From: an uncultured Candidatus Melainabacteria bacterium
GTDB taxonomy: Bacteria > Cyanobacteriota > Vampirovibrionia > Gastranaerophilales > Gastranaerophilaceae
Direction: 5' to 3'
Assembly (NCBI GenBank): GCA_934693165.1
Contig: CAKUUX010000010.1
Location: 20,381-84,380, forward strand
DNA length: 64,000 nucleotides
Below are positions 25,790-34,577 of this stretch, piece by piece; position 1 is the stretch's first letter; each line of letters opens with the position of its first letter. The notes below the pieces were generated by a model. The model saw only the letters and a list, made by a program, of their open reading frames with translations, searched no databases and was not told the DNA's origin. The position numbers and the translations under genes were made by a program.

Positions 25790-27157
25790 ATGAAAAACAT
25801 TTCAGCAACAATAGAAAGAATACGTGAACTCCTTGCAGATGCACAAATTGAGCCACTAGCAGAAGAACTTAATAGTTATCACAGTGCCGATTTAGCAGAT
25901 ATCTTGCAAGAGTTAAAAGAAGACGAAAGACTTGATTGTTTTAAATTAATCGAGTTAGATAAGGCTGCTGAAATTATTGAATACTTATCTCCACAACTTC
26001 AAGTAGAATTGTTGGGTGCAATTGATGAAGAGAGAGCTTCAAAGATTATCACAATGATGCCTCACGATGCTGCTGCCGACGTTTTAGGGGATATGGAAGA
26101 GGATGAATCTGAAACTTATTTGGATAAATTACCTCAAAAGTTTTCTGATGAGGTTAGAGAACTTTTAACATATAACGAAGAAACTGCTGGTGGTTTGATG
26201 AACCCAATTGTTATGACAGTTTTTATGGATATGACTGTTCAGCAAGTTTTGGATTATGTGAGAATTAAGGCAGAAGAAGATAACTTAGATTTATACTATA
26301 TTTATGTAATTGATAAACAAAATCACTTGATTGGTGTTGTTTCATTAAGAGCCTTGTTGACAACAAGAAAAAATGTTAAAATTTCTGAAATTATGACTTC
26401 TGATATCGTAAAACTTCATGTTGATGATCCACAAGATTATATCGCCGATGAATTTATGAAATACCAATTCAACGCTTTACCTGTTGTAGATTTGTATAAT
26501 AGATTAAAAGGGGTAGTAACTTGGGACGATATCCAAGATGTTGTAGAAGAAGAAACAACAGAAGAAATTTATGCATCATCAGGTATTTCTACAGGAGATA
26601 TTGATGAGGATGAAATCCTTGCTGGTAGTTTGCTTACGTCTGTTAGAGCAAGAACTCCTTGGCTATTTGTAACACTTGTTGGTGAATTTATTGCTGTAAA
26701 TGTTGCAAACCATTTTGATGGTACGTTGAAAGCTTTTCCTATTATTGCAATCTTTATGCCGTTGTTGGCAGGATTGGCAGGTAATATTGGTACTCAAAGT
26801 ATTACCTTGATGGTTCGTGGTCTTTCAACAGGTCAAATCACTGCAAGTTCTGCTTTGTATAATATTTTTAGAGAAAGTATGATTGGCTTAATGATAGGTA
26901 CATTATTTGGCGTTATGGTAACTCTGTTTACTTGGGGATGGCAACATAACGTTGAACTAGGTTGTGTTGTGGGTGGCTCTATGGCAATTAATATGGCACT
27001 TGCGACATTGATAGGTACATTTACACCGTTTGCAATGAAAAAAATGAATATAGATCCTGCAGTAGCATCAGGCCCTGTAATTGCTACAGCAATTGACGTT
27101 TTAGGTTTGGCTGTGTACTTTTCACTTGCAACCTTCTATGTTGTTAAATTTATGTAG
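25790..27157 (+). CDS. mgtE: Magnesium transporter MgtE
   Basis: A 455-residue MgtE. The N-terminal helical superhelix domain has the repeated LLGAIDEERASKIITMMPHDAAADVLGDM region, followed by tandem CBS domains (about 140-255) and five membrane helices (about 290-455) containing GNIGTQS and the conserved pore segment (ATLIGTFTPFAM). It imports Mg2+ and is gated by intracellular Mg2+ binding to the N and CBS domains. No room for a Mg2+ riboswitch: only 65 bases separate it from argS. Confidence 0.96.
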   Translation: MKNISATIERIRELLADAQIEPLAEELNSYHSADLADILQELKEDERLDCFKLIELDKAAEIIEYLSPQLQVELLGAIDEERASKIITMMPHDAAADVLGDMEEDESETYLDKLPQKFSDEVRELLTYNEETAGGLMNPIVMTVFMDMTVQQVLDYVRIKAEEDNLDLYYIYVIDKQNHLIGVVSLRALLTTRKNVKISEIMTSDIVKLHVDDPQDYIADEFMKYQFNALPVVDLYNRLKGVVTWDDIQDVVEEETTEEIYASSGISTGDIDEDEILAGSLLTSVRARTPWLFVTLVGEFIAVNVANHFDGTLKAFPIIAIFMPLLAGLAGNIGTQSITLMVRGLSTGQITASSALYNIFRESMIGLMIGTLFGVMVTLFTWGWQHNVELGCVVGGSMAINMALATLIGTFTPFAMKKMNIDPAVASGPVIATAIDVLGLAVYFSLATFYVVKFM

Positions 27158-27219
27158 AATGTGCAAAATTTTGAACAAGTGAAAATTTTGTCAGGCTTTA
27201 AAAATACTAATTTACTCAT

Positions 27220-27234
27220 GTTAACAATTGTAAC
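27220..27234. promoter_or_regulatory. 15-bp motif shared with the 39.9 kb promoter region
   Basis: GTTAACAATTGTAAC. Its reverse complement matches the sequence at 39931-39945 in 14 of 15 positions. Both copies lie upstream of the two sigma-28-like promoters in the window. The core ACAATTGT is a perfect palindrome, so a dimeric regulator is plausible. Confidence 0.4.
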
Positions 27235-27252
27235 GAAGATTAATTTAATTAT

Positions 27253-27280
27253 TAAAGTTTCTGGGCGCATGTGTCGACAT
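27253..27280 (+). promoter_or_regulatory. Sigma-28 (FliA)-like promoter
   Basis: TAAAGTTT at 27253-27260, a 12-base spacer, then GTCGACAT at 27273-27280, close to the flagellar sigma-28 consensus TAAAGTTT-N11-GCCGATAA. The promoter at 40025 has the same elements and the same spacer. It is 45 bases upstream of the 27326 start codon. Confidence 0.7.
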
Positions 27281-27325
27281 GCATGATATAGGAACGTTTA
27301 TAGGTAAAAATAAGGAGTAAAAATT

Positions 27326-29191
27326 ATGGGTTACGATTTAACAAGTATGTTGGATTACGATAAGTTAAAGGCTAAAAAACCAGGTGGACTTGGTGGGCTT
27401 TTTGCTAAAAAGAAAATTAAAAAAGCTAATGCGCAAATTAAAGCTGCAGTAGTTGATACAAACAAGGATGCAAAATCGACTAATAAAGATGGCGTTTCTG
27501 GTGTTGCAACTGGCGTTGAAAACAAAGATGAAGCAAATTATGTAATTTCAGATGGTACAGACGATCAAAATGAAACACAAACAGTAGGTGGCGAATCTGA
27601 AACTCAAGGTAGTGAAGGTACTATTGATGCTGCAACTGTACAAGGTATCTCTGACCAATATGAAACTAATACAGCAGCATTTGCTGAAATGCAATCAGGT
27701 CTTGAAGGTAGAAGTGCACAAATCGCAGCTGAAATTCAAGACAATTTAACAACAATGAATGATATCGGTGGTATCCTTACAACAAATATGGCAGAAGCTG
27801 AAGCTTTAGGTGCTGAACTTGAAGGCTTACAAGCAGATTCAGCAGGTGGAGGATTTTCTACATCAATGGCTGCAGCAGGTGGTCAAAATAGTGCTTATTC
27901 ATTAAACGTTCCAACAGGTGGTAATAAACCTCAAGGTAAAGGCAAAATGGGTGGCTTGATTTCTTCAGGTACTCAAGGTGCTCAACAAGGTGGATATGCT
28001 CCTGAAGTTGCAGGTGGAGATGATGCAGGTAAAACTGCTAGAACTCAAGAAATCTACGCTAGATTACTTGAAATTGAAAATCAAAATACAAGTTTACAAG
28101 AAACACTTATTCAATGCGCTGATACAGCAACTCAATTACAACTTGAATTCGCTGATTCAACACAAACAGAAATTGAAACAGCTGAAAGTTCAAATGCTGA
28201 AGCTGAACAAGCAAGCGCTGAAAGTGATAAAACTGCAGAAGTATTCAACAAAATTAGCGAATACGGTATGTACACTAAAGTTGCAGGTGTTGCAACAGAA
28301 GCAGTTGGTATTGGTATGACAACTGCAGGTACAGTAATGCAAGGTACTGGTCAAGTTGTTAAAGGTACAGGTACTGTTATGAAAGGTATCGGTACAGGCT
28401 TGAAAGCATTAGCAGCAGGTTTATTAGGCTTTACATTCACTGCTCCAGCAGGTACAGCAGTAGCTTCTTCATCAACTTCTGTTACAGCAGGTGGTAATGT
28501 TATCGTTACAACAGGTAGCACAATTACTGCAGTTGGTAAAGGTGTTGGCACAACTGGTATCGGCGTACAAAAAGTTGGTAAAGGTGTTCAACTTATCGGT
28601 GATGCTACAATGACTGTTGGTTCTGCAGGTACTGCTGTAAACAACATTGCTAAAGGTAACATTTTAGGTGCTATCGGTGCAGGTATGTCATTCTTAGGTT
28701 CAGCTGCATCTTGCTTGAACAATACAGCTCAATTCGCAAATATGGTTGGCGCTGCTAAAGATAGTTTCTTAGGCTCAATCAAAGAATTCTCAGGCAAAAT
28801 GGATAAATGGGTAAGCGGCTTTACTGGTGGTAAAGTTAACGCTGGTGGCGCTGCTCAAGTATTACAAAAAACAGGCGCAGCTGTTACTGGCTGGGATCAA
28901 GGTGGCGCTTTAGGTAGCCTTGCAAACGTAATGGGTTCATCAGTTGGTATCAATGCTCAATCAATGGGCATTAATATGAACTCTACAGATGAATCTGGTG
29001 CCACTACTGGTACTACAGATACTACAGCATCTCAACCAGCTGAAAAATCTAATGCTTACAAAGATGCTAGAGTATATGGTTTGAGTGCTTCTGCAATCGA
29101 AGGCAAATCTGATACAGAAATTAGAAAAATGATTGCTGATTTCAATACTGGTAAAATCAATGCAGATGGTTCTAAAAAAACTCAAGGCTAA
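27326..29191 (+). CDS. Large Gly/Ala/Thr-rich protein, sigma-28-controlled, unknown
   Basis: A 621-residue protein without a Sec signal peptide, starting MGYDLTSMLDYDKL behind AAGGAG. Residues 1-45 are basic, 45-110 acidic and polar, 110-180 and 225-310 Ala/Glu/Gln-rich and probably coiled coil. Residues 310-480 are hydrophobic and glycine-rich with a repeated (V/M)xGTGxV pattern. A polar tail (GLSASAIEGKSDTEIRKMI) follows. Coiled coil followed by long hydrophobic helices resembles the layout of type III translocators, and the promoter suggests export through the flagellar apparatus. Both statements are inference. A strong terminator follows. Confidence 0.75.
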   Translation: MGYDLTSMLDYDKLKAKKPGGLGGLFAKKKIKKANAQIKAAVVDTNKDAKSTNKDGVSGVATGVENKDEANYVISDGTDDQNETQTVGGESETQGSEGTIDAATVQGISDQYETNTAAFAEMQSGLEGRSAQIAAEIQDNLTTMNDIGGILTTNMAEAEALGAELEGLQADSAGGGFSTSMAAAGGQNSAYSLNVPTGGNKPQGKGKMGGLISSGTQGAQQGGYAPEVAGGDDAGKTARTQEIYARLLEIENQNTSLQETLIQCADTATQLQLEFADSTQTEIETAESSNAEAEQASAESDKTAEVFNKISEYGMYTKVAGVATEAVGIGMTTAGTVMQGTGQVVKGTGTVMKGIGTGLKALAAGLLGFTFTAPAGTAVASSSTSVTAGGNVIVTTGSTITAVGKGVGTTGIGVQKVGKGVQLIGDATMTVGSAGTAVNNIAKGNILGAIGAGMSFLGSAASCLNNTAQFANMVGAAKDSFLGSIKEFSGKMDKWVSGFTGGKVNAGGAAQVLQKTGAAVTGWDQGGALGSLANVMGSSVGINAQSMGINMNSTDESGATTGTTDTTASQPAEKSNAYKDARVYGLSASAIEGKSDTEIRKMIADFNTGKINADGSKKTQG

Positions 29192-29216
29192 TAAATTGAT
29201 GACTAATTTATAAAAG

Positions 29217-29250
29217 AAAAACAGGGTGCATTTTATGCACCCTGTTTTGT
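29217..29250. terminator. Rho-independent terminator
   Basis: ACAGGGTGCA and TGCACCCTGT form a perfect 10-bp stem with a 5-base loop, followed by TTTTGTTTTG on the plus strand and preceded by A-rich sequence, so it can end both the 27326 gene and the convergent fliR operon. Confidence 0.85.
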
Positions 29251-29270
29251 TTTGTTTATTATCTGAAATT

Positions 29271-30053
29271 TTAAAATATATTTGCATAAGATGTGAAGTA
29301 ATCAGATATTACGCTAAATAACATTGGTAAAATCCATATCATAATCGCTGCGCCCAATACTGGTTTAAAAAGGAATGATAATTGGAATACGTTTACTTGT
29401 GGAGCAGTTTTTGAAATTACACCCAAGATAATATCTTGCCCTAATGTCGCCAAAAGAACTGGTGATGCTATTTGTAGCCCCATATAAAGCACGTTTGATG
29501 ATAACTGTATTACATAATCCAAATTAACAAGTTGTTGAAGCGGAATTGAAGATGCATAAATAGGAAACAACTCAAAAGTTCTCATTAAAGCTCTAAATAA
29601 CCAATAAACACCACCTACTTGTATAAAAATTAAAATACCTAGCAAGCCAAAAATTCTACTCAAAATCGAAGTTTGTGACTGTGTTGTAGGGTCAAGTACC
29701 ATAGCAGAAGACAAACCCATTTGCATATTAATCATATCTCCACCAGCTTCAATGGCTAAAAGTAGCAATTGAGCGACAAAACCTATCATCGCACCTACTG
29801 CATAATTCAAAATTAATGCCATTAACAACCCGCCGAAATCTTCAAATGGTAAAGGTTTTGGTTGAATTAAGCCCACAATCATTACTGTTACAAGTATTGC
29901 AAGACAAAGTCTTATCATAGAGAAGATTTCTTTTCTATTCAAAAGAGGAGCAAATCTAAAAAAACCTGCAACTCTAGCAAAGATAACAAGCCCTGAACCA
30001 AAATAAGTCATAAACATTGGAAATAATGAATTTAAACCATTTAAAAATTCCAT
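29271..30053 (-). CDS. fliR: Flagellar biosynthesis protein FliR
   Basis: A 260-residue membrane protein with about six hydrophobic segments and family blocks ARVAGFFRFAPLL, GFVAQLLLLAIEAGGDMINMQ and ASPVLLATLGQDIILGVISKTAPQVNVF. It forms, with FliP and FliQ, the core of the flagellar type III export gate. Last gene of the leftward export operon, overlapping the upstream small gene by one base. Confidence 0.95.
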   Translation of the reverse strand: MEFLNGLNSLFPMFMTYFGSGLVIFARVAGFFRFAPLLNRKEIFSMIRLCLAILVTVMIVGLIQPKPLPFEDFGGLLMALILNYAVGAMIGFVAQLLLLAIEAGGDMINMQMGLSSAMVLDPTTQSQTSILSRIFGLLGILIFIQVGGVYWLFRALMRTFELFPIYASSIPLQQLVNLDYVIQLSSNVLYMGLQIASPVLLATLGQDIILGVISKTAPQVNVFQLSFLFKPVLGAAIMIWILPMLFSVISDYFTSYANIF

Positions 30054-30430
30054 TATTTTATCCCCTCAGTTCTTGGAGGCAAATCTATTTGAAATAATTG
30101 TGGAGGGGGATCAAGTTTTACAAACTCAAGACCTGTATTTTTCTTAAAAGCCGTTCTATTTTTCTTTACAGTTACAGGAACAGTTATCGTTTCATCTTTA
30201 AATTCAAATATCAATATTGCTTTTCCCTCACTTTTAGGTGAAATCAATATTGTATCTTTTTCATTCATAATAGTAACAAGTACATTAGCAGTAACAATAT
30301 TTCTATCAGAAGATACCACTTTATTTACAGGCTTTGTTGTATGCACAACATAATCATCAAAAGCAAAAACTTTTGGAATAAAAATTGCACATGTTAAAAT
30401 TATTACGAAATAGAAAAGCCCTTTTTTCAA
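30053..30430 (-). CDS. Small exported protein with pilus/secretin N-terminal-like domain
   Basis: A 125-residue protein with a signal peptide (residues 1-23, cleavage after VFA). The mature part (VVSSDRNIVTANVLVTIMNEKDTILISPKSEGKAILIF) follows the pattern of the N-terminal domain of CpaC-type secretins/pilus proteins (a small beta domain with SEGKAxLIF). It starts at TTG with AGGT 8 bases upstream, directly after fliQ, and runs into fliR. No such gene belongs to the standard fliOPQR set. A periplasmic role around the export apparatus is inference. Confidence 0.65.
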   Translation of the reverse strand: MKKGLFYFVIILTCAIFIPKVFAFDDYVVHTTKPVNKVVSSDRNIVTANVLVTIMNEKDTILISPKSEGKAILIFEFKDETITVPVTVKKNRTAFKKNTGLEFVKLDPPPQLFQIDLPPRTEGIK

Positions 30431-30432
30431 AT

Positions 30433-30936
30433 TTATCTACCTCTTCTAAATTTAATAGTTAAATCTTCTAAGAAATCTGGTTTCGGATCGGCAGAATCTC
30501 TTTGTTGAATATATCTTTCTTGGTTTTTAAGTTTTGAACCTAAACCTGATGGAGCTGTAGAATCCTTTGAAAAATTACCATTCAACTTATCCGGTTCTGA
30601 TGCATTAAATTCATCCATAAAAGGTGGTTTTGTATATTTGTAGTAATTGCTACTCAAAACATAGCTATCAGAACGTGGAACAACGTTAAAAGCAAGAGCC
30701 ATGCCATCTGTAAAGAGGTTTGTTAAAATTCTTACAAATCCAACACCACCAATTACGATAACTAAAAATACTGCCAAAATTTTTGGAGCAGCTGCAATTG
30801 TTTGTTCTTGTACTTGGGTTACGGCTTGCAAGATACCTACAATCAAACCGATACCTGCTGCAACAAGTACGCACGGCATTGATATTGAAAGCATTGCGAC
30901 AAAACCTTTTGCCATATATTCCATTAACATTTCCAT
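30433..30936 (-). CDS. fliQ: FliQ with a C-terminal extension
   Basis: A 167-residue protein. Residues 1-85 are a normal FliQ: two membrane helices with the family core PCVLVAAGIGLIVGILQAVTQVQEQTI. Ordinary FliQ stops near residue 89. Here about 80 polar residues follow (YYKYTKPPFMDEFNAS ... DFLEDLTIKFRRGR), predicted disordered with a basic end. FliQ is part of the FliPQR export gate in the inner membrane. The extension would lie in the cytoplasm or periplasm depending on topology. Operon gene between fliP and the small exported protein gene. Confidence 0.9.
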   Translation of the reverse strand: MEMLMEYMAKGFVAMLSISMPCVLVAAGIGLIVGILQAVTQVQEQTIAAAPKILAVFLVIVIGGVGFVRILTNLFTDGMALAFNVVPRSDSYVLSSNYYKYTKPPFMDEFNASEPDKLNGNFSKDSTAPSGLGSKLKNQERYIQQRDSADPKPDFLEDLTIKFRRGR

Positions 30937-30984
30937 AGTATGTTTTCCTCTTTTTGTTTTGTTTTTTTGATTGTTTCGTCACTA

Positions 30985-31005
30985 CGTCCCTCGCAATGAC
31001 ATGTT
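30985..31005. repeat. Dispersed repeat fragment with TCATTGCGAG core
   Basis: In the fliP-fliQ gap the minus strand reads GTCATTGCGAGGGACGTAG. The core TCATTGCGAG also begins the repeat at 43449. Repeats of this kind are widespread in unrelated bacterial genomes. Confidence 0.5.
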
Positions 31006-31036
31006 TTTCGTAGGTGAGTTCATCAACCCGACAATA

Positions 31037-31678
31037 TTAGTTGTAGCTTGATACCAAGCCTTGAACAATCAATGCCCATCCATCAACTGCGATAAATATA
31101 AGCAATTTGAACGGCAATGAAATGATTGTTGGTGATAACATAAACATACCTAGTGCTAACAGTATGTTTGCTACAACCAAGTCAAGTACGATGAATGGTA
31201 CAAATACGATAAAGCCGATTTCAAAAGCTGTTTTTAATTCGCTTATGATATACGCAGGAGCAACTTGCCAAATTGTGATATCTTCTGGAGATTTTGGAGG
31301 TTGTTTGTGGGACATTTCAATAAAAAATGCCAAATCACTTTCTCTTGTTTGCTTCATCATAAATTCTTTTAATGGTTTTGAACCAGCATCAATTGCTTCA
31401 ATCAAATTTTGATTTTTCTTATAAGGAACTTGTCCCTGCTCATAACATTGTTGAAAAACTGGTCCCATTGTATAAAAAGTTAAAATCATCGATAATCCAA
31501 TTATTACAACTGATGGTGGAACTTGTTGAGTACCCATTGCAGTTTTTAACATTGAAAATACCACGACAAATCTTAAAAAACTTGTCATACATGCAAAGAC
31601 AAATGGTATTAGCGAAAACATTGTCATCACTACTAACATTTGTAAAACTGGATTCATATCACCAAAGATGTTATTCAT
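31037..31678 (-). CDS. fliP: Flagellar biosynthesis protein FliP
   Basis: A 213-residue membrane protein with family blocks MTSFLRFVVVFSMLKTAMGTQQVPPS, the extracytoplasmic helical domain (KPLKEFMMKQTRESDL), FEIGFIVFVPFIVLDLVVANIL and the C-terminal KLLIFIAVDGWALIVQGLV. It begins directly at the first membrane helix, without the cleavable signal peptide found in enterobacterial FliP. Forms the FliP5Q4R1 gate complex. Confidence 0.96.
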   Translation of the reverse strand: MNNIFGDMNPVLQMLVVMTMFSLIPFVFACMTSFLRFVVVFSMLKTAMGTQQVPPSVVIIGLSMILTFYTMGPVFQQCYEQGQVPYKKNQNLIEAIDAGSKPLKEFMMKQTRESDLAFFIEMSHKQPPKSPEDITIWQVAPAYIISELKTAFEIGFIVFVPFIVLDLVVANILLALGMFMLSPTIISLPFKLLIFIAVDGWALIVQGLVSSYN

Positions 31679-31694
31679 ACTTCTTTCCTTTAAT

Positions 31695-31964
31695 TTATTC
31701 TTCTATATATGCGTCGCCTTCGATTTTTGAAATTAAATTCATACAATTTGTATCTGAGGCAACCAAAAATTTTTCACTTCCTGTAGAAATTACATAAAAA
31801 ACTTTGCTTGGTGCAACTCTCAACATATCTAAAACTTTAAGCTTTGAATTAGGTCTTGAGCCTACGCCAAAATCTGATACTTTTTTATAAACAAGCAGAG
31901 CAAAAAAGATTAGCCCTATCATTGCAAAAGTGAAAACTGTAATATTAATTATAAAATGATGCAT
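31695..31964 (-). CDS. fliO: FliO-like protein
   Basis: An 89-residue protein with one membrane helix (residues 8-28) and a short soluble domain LKVLDMLRVAPSKVFYVISTGSEKFLVASD. This follows the FliO pattern of a helix plus small beta domain (L.V.....L.P.k.l.vV..g.e.lLlG). FliO aids FliP assembly. Position immediately before fliP supports the call. Confidence 0.8.
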   Translation of the reverse strand: MHHFIINITVFTFAMIGLIFFALLVYKKVSDFGVGSRPNSKLKVLDMLRVAPSKVFYVISTGSEKFLVASDTNCMNLISKIEGDAYIEE

Positions 31965-31983
31965 TTTTCTTTCCTTTTAAAAC

Positions 31984-33282
31984 CTAAATATCTTCGTCAT
32001 CTAATTCAAAGTCACTATAGTCAAAATCGTCACCTTGTGGTTGTTCGCCTTCTTGTGGTGGCATTTGTTGATCCATCATAGGTTGTCCCATTTGTTGCTC
32101 TTGCATCATTTGTTGTTGTTGCATTTGCATTTGTTGCATTTGTTCAGGTGTCATTTGTTCATACATTGCAGGGTCAATTCCCTCTGGCACTTGTTGTTGA
32201 ATTATTTCAGGTTGTGGCATTTGTTGTTCAACATGTTGTTGCTCAGGCTCATCATTTTGAGCAAAAATCTTATTAACCTTTACGCCGTATCTGTCATTTA
32301 CAATTACAAGTTCACCTTCTGCAATAAGTTTTTCTTCTACTTTTAGTGAAATCTTATTGTTATAAATTGAACTTACGTCTATGATTACACCCTCGTTGAT
32401 TTTCTTTAAATCACCTAAAGGAATTTTGATTTTATCAAATTCAGCACCCATCTCTACTTGAATACTATCCCATAAATTTGTAGATGAGTTATTTTCCATA
32501 TCCATTTCTCCTTCTATTGAATCGTCAAAAGGTATTATCAATGCAGGGTTTGGTGAAATATTAAAATCTTTTTCAAATTCTCCACAAACTACATGCATTG
32601 TGTGTAGATTTGAATTTTCAAATACTACAATATCATCTGCTTCTAATGATTTTAAATCTTGTACAGAAAATAAAGTTGTTCCAATTTTTATATTGGCTTC
32701 AACCGTATTTTCCAAAAATGCATAATCGCTAAAGGTATTTTCTTCCGGTTTAAATTCTTCTGGGTTTAAGAATTGGTATGGCATTGAAACAATGATTTTG
32801 CCAACTCTTTCATTTTTTTCATCGTCTTGTGCTTTAATCAAAAAAGTAAGATGTAAAATATCAAAAGTTCTAAATTTTAAAGAACCTTTTGGACGGATAA
32901 ACTTATCCGCAACAGCTGTATAATACATATCATTAAAATTTGTAATAATCTTCGCTTCTAGTTCAGACATTATATTTAAGCTAAACTTTTCAAGCAATTC
33001 GCTTGGTTCTAAAAGCTTATCCAAAATCAAAGATATAGCTGTTTCTGAACATCTTATAAAAACTTCTCTTGATTCATCTATATTAATCTTAGTTACAAAA
33101 TAGCTGTCATCCTGAAACATAGCATTAATGTTAAGGCTCATTGCCATTAACTTAAATGCAAAGCCGTATTCAAAAAACTCCTTGCTTGTCATTTCCAAGG
33201 CAGTTTCAAAATTCGAATTAAACCATTGATACTGGTTTATCAAATTATTATCAAATGTGTTATTAATAACCTCTTGTCCCAT
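31984..33282 (-). CDS. fliN: FliN/FliY-type flagellar switch protein with Gln/Met-rich tail
   Basis: A 432-residue protein. Residues 1-200 resemble the middle (CheC-like) region of FliM/FliY only vaguely. Residues ~265-340 form a SpoA (FliN) domain: MGAEFDKIKIPLGDLKKINEGVIIDV ... LVIVNDRYGVKVNKIF. The last ~90 residues are a low-complexity Gln/Met/Pro tail (QMQQMQMQQQQMMQ) ending in an acidic stretch. The SpoA domain builds the motor's C-ring. Only 19 bases separate it from fliO, and it is the first gene of the operon. The alternative name is FliY. Confidence 0.82.
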   Translation of the reverse strand: MGQEVINNTFDNNLINQYQWFNSNFETALEMTSKEFFEYGFAFKLMAMSLNINAMFQDDSYFVTKINIDESREVFIRCSETAISLILDKLLEPSELLEKFSLNIMSELEAKIITNFNDMYYTAVADKFIRPKGSLKFRTFDILHLTFLIKAQDDEKNERVGKIIVSMPYQFLNPEEFKPEENTFSDYAFLENTVEANIKIGTTLFSVQDLKSLEADDIVVFENSNLHTMHVVCGEFEKDFNISPNPALIIPFDDSIEGEMDMENNSSTNLWDSIQVEMGAEFDKIKIPLGDLKKINEGVIIDVSSIYNNKISLKVEEKLIAEGELVIVNDRYGVKVNKIFAQNDEPEQQHVEQQMPQPEIIQQQVPEGIDPAMYEQMTPEQMQQMQMQQQQMMQEQQMGQPMMDQQMPPQEGEQPQGDDFDYSDFELDDEDI

Positions 33283-33420
33283 GTGTCCCTATCAACTAAA
33301 GCGATAATAATACAGCTATATTAAGAATACTCTTGAATATCAATGTTAACATCAACTATTTGTTGTATATTTAACAAAATTTGTGTTAAAATAAACATAT
33401 TAATAAGAAGAGGGTAAATT

Positions 33421-34524
33421 ATGTTAAGAACTGGTATAGTAGGATTACCAAATGTAGGTAAATCAACATTATTCAATGCATTGACAAGTGCAAAAAATGC
33501 TCAAAGTGCAAATTATCCATTTTGTACTATTGAACCAAATGTAGGTGTAGTTGGTGTTCCAGATGAAAGACTTGAAAAACTTGCTCCACTTGTAAACGCA
33601 GCAAAAGTTGTTCCTACAGCTATTGAATTTGTTGATATCGCAGGTCTTGTAAAAGGTGCAAGTAAAGGCGAAGGTCTTGGTAACCAATTCTTAGCAAATA
33701 TCAGAGAAACAGATGCTATTATTCAGGTTGTAAGATGTTTTGATGATCCAAATACTGTTCACGTTGCAGGCAAGGTTAACCCTCTTGATGATATCGAAAC
33801 AATTAATACAGAACTTGCTTTAGCTGATATGGCATCTTTAGAAAAAAGAATTGCTAAAACTTCTAAAGTAGCAAATTCTGGTGATAAAAATGCGAAAGTT
33901 GAAGTAAAAGTTCTTCAAACTTTGTATGACAAATTGTCAGATGCAACATTTATCAATGTTGATGAATTATTTGATGATGAAGACGAATTGAAAATTGCTA
34001 AACAATCTCAATTAATGTGCATTAAACCAGTTATTTATGCAGCAAATGTTTCTGAAACAGATGTGGTTTCGGGTAACGATTATACAAAAATTGTTGACGA
34101 ATATGCTAAAAAACACGGTGCAGAAATGGTAATTATTTCTGCAAGAATTGAAGAAGAATTAGCTGAACTTTCACCAGAAGAAGCTAAAGAATATTTGGCA
34201 GAATTAGGTATTGAAAATTCAGGTATCGAAAAAATGATTCAGGCTGTATATCATTTGTTAAATTTAAGAACATATATTACAGCAGGTGAAATAGAAGTAA
34301 AAGCTTGGACAATTACAGCTGGTACAAAAGCTCCTCAAGCAGCAGGCGTTATTCATACAGATTTCGAAAAAGGCTTTATTCGAGCAGAAGTTATTTCTTA
34401 TGACGATTTCTTAGCTTGTAATGGTTCATACACAATGGCAAAAGAAAAAGGCGTTATGAGATTAGAAGGTAAAGATTACGTCGTACAAGACGGCGATATC
34501 ATGCATTTTAGATTTGCAAATTAG
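33421..34524 (+). CDS. ychF: Ribosome-binding ATPase YchF
   Basis: A 367-residue Obg-like protein. The G1 loop GLPNVGKST is at residues 8-16, followed by DIAGLVKGASKGEGLGN. The NxxE in place of NKxD (here NVSE) is typical of this ATP-preferring group. A coiled-coil arm and the C-terminal TGS domain (TAGEIEVKAWTI ... GDIMHFRF) complete it. Normal length. Own promoter region of ~140 bases upstream and a strong terminator downstream. Confidence 0.97.
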   Translation: MLRTGIVGLPNVGKSTLFNALTSAKNAQSANYPFCTIEPNVGVVGVPDERLEKLAPLVNAAKVVPTAIEFVDIAGLVKGASKGEGLGNQFLANIRETDAIIQVVRCFDDPNTVHVAGKVNPLDDIETINTELALADMASLEKRIAKTSKVANSGDKNAKVEVKVLQTLYDKLSDATFINVDELFDDEDELKIAKQSQLMCIKPVIYAANVSETDVVSGNDYTKIVDEYAKKHGAEMVIISARIEEELAELSPEEAKEYLAELGIENSGIEKMIQAVYHLLNLRTYITAGEIEVKAWTITAGTKAPQAAGVIHTDFEKGFIRAEVISYDDFLACNGSYTMAKEKGVMRLEGKDYVVQDGDIMHFRFAN

Positions 34525-34537
34525 TAATTTTAGCTAA

Positions 34538-34572
34538 AAAGAGGGCGTGTTTTTAACGCGCCCTCTTTTTTT
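34538..34572. terminator. Rho-independent terminator
   Basis: AGAGGGCGTG and CGCGCCCTCT form a 10-bp stem (one G-T pair) followed by seven T residues. It ends ychF and, read from the other side, the leftward gene at 34578. Confidence 0.88.
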
Positions 34573-34577
34573 ATTTT

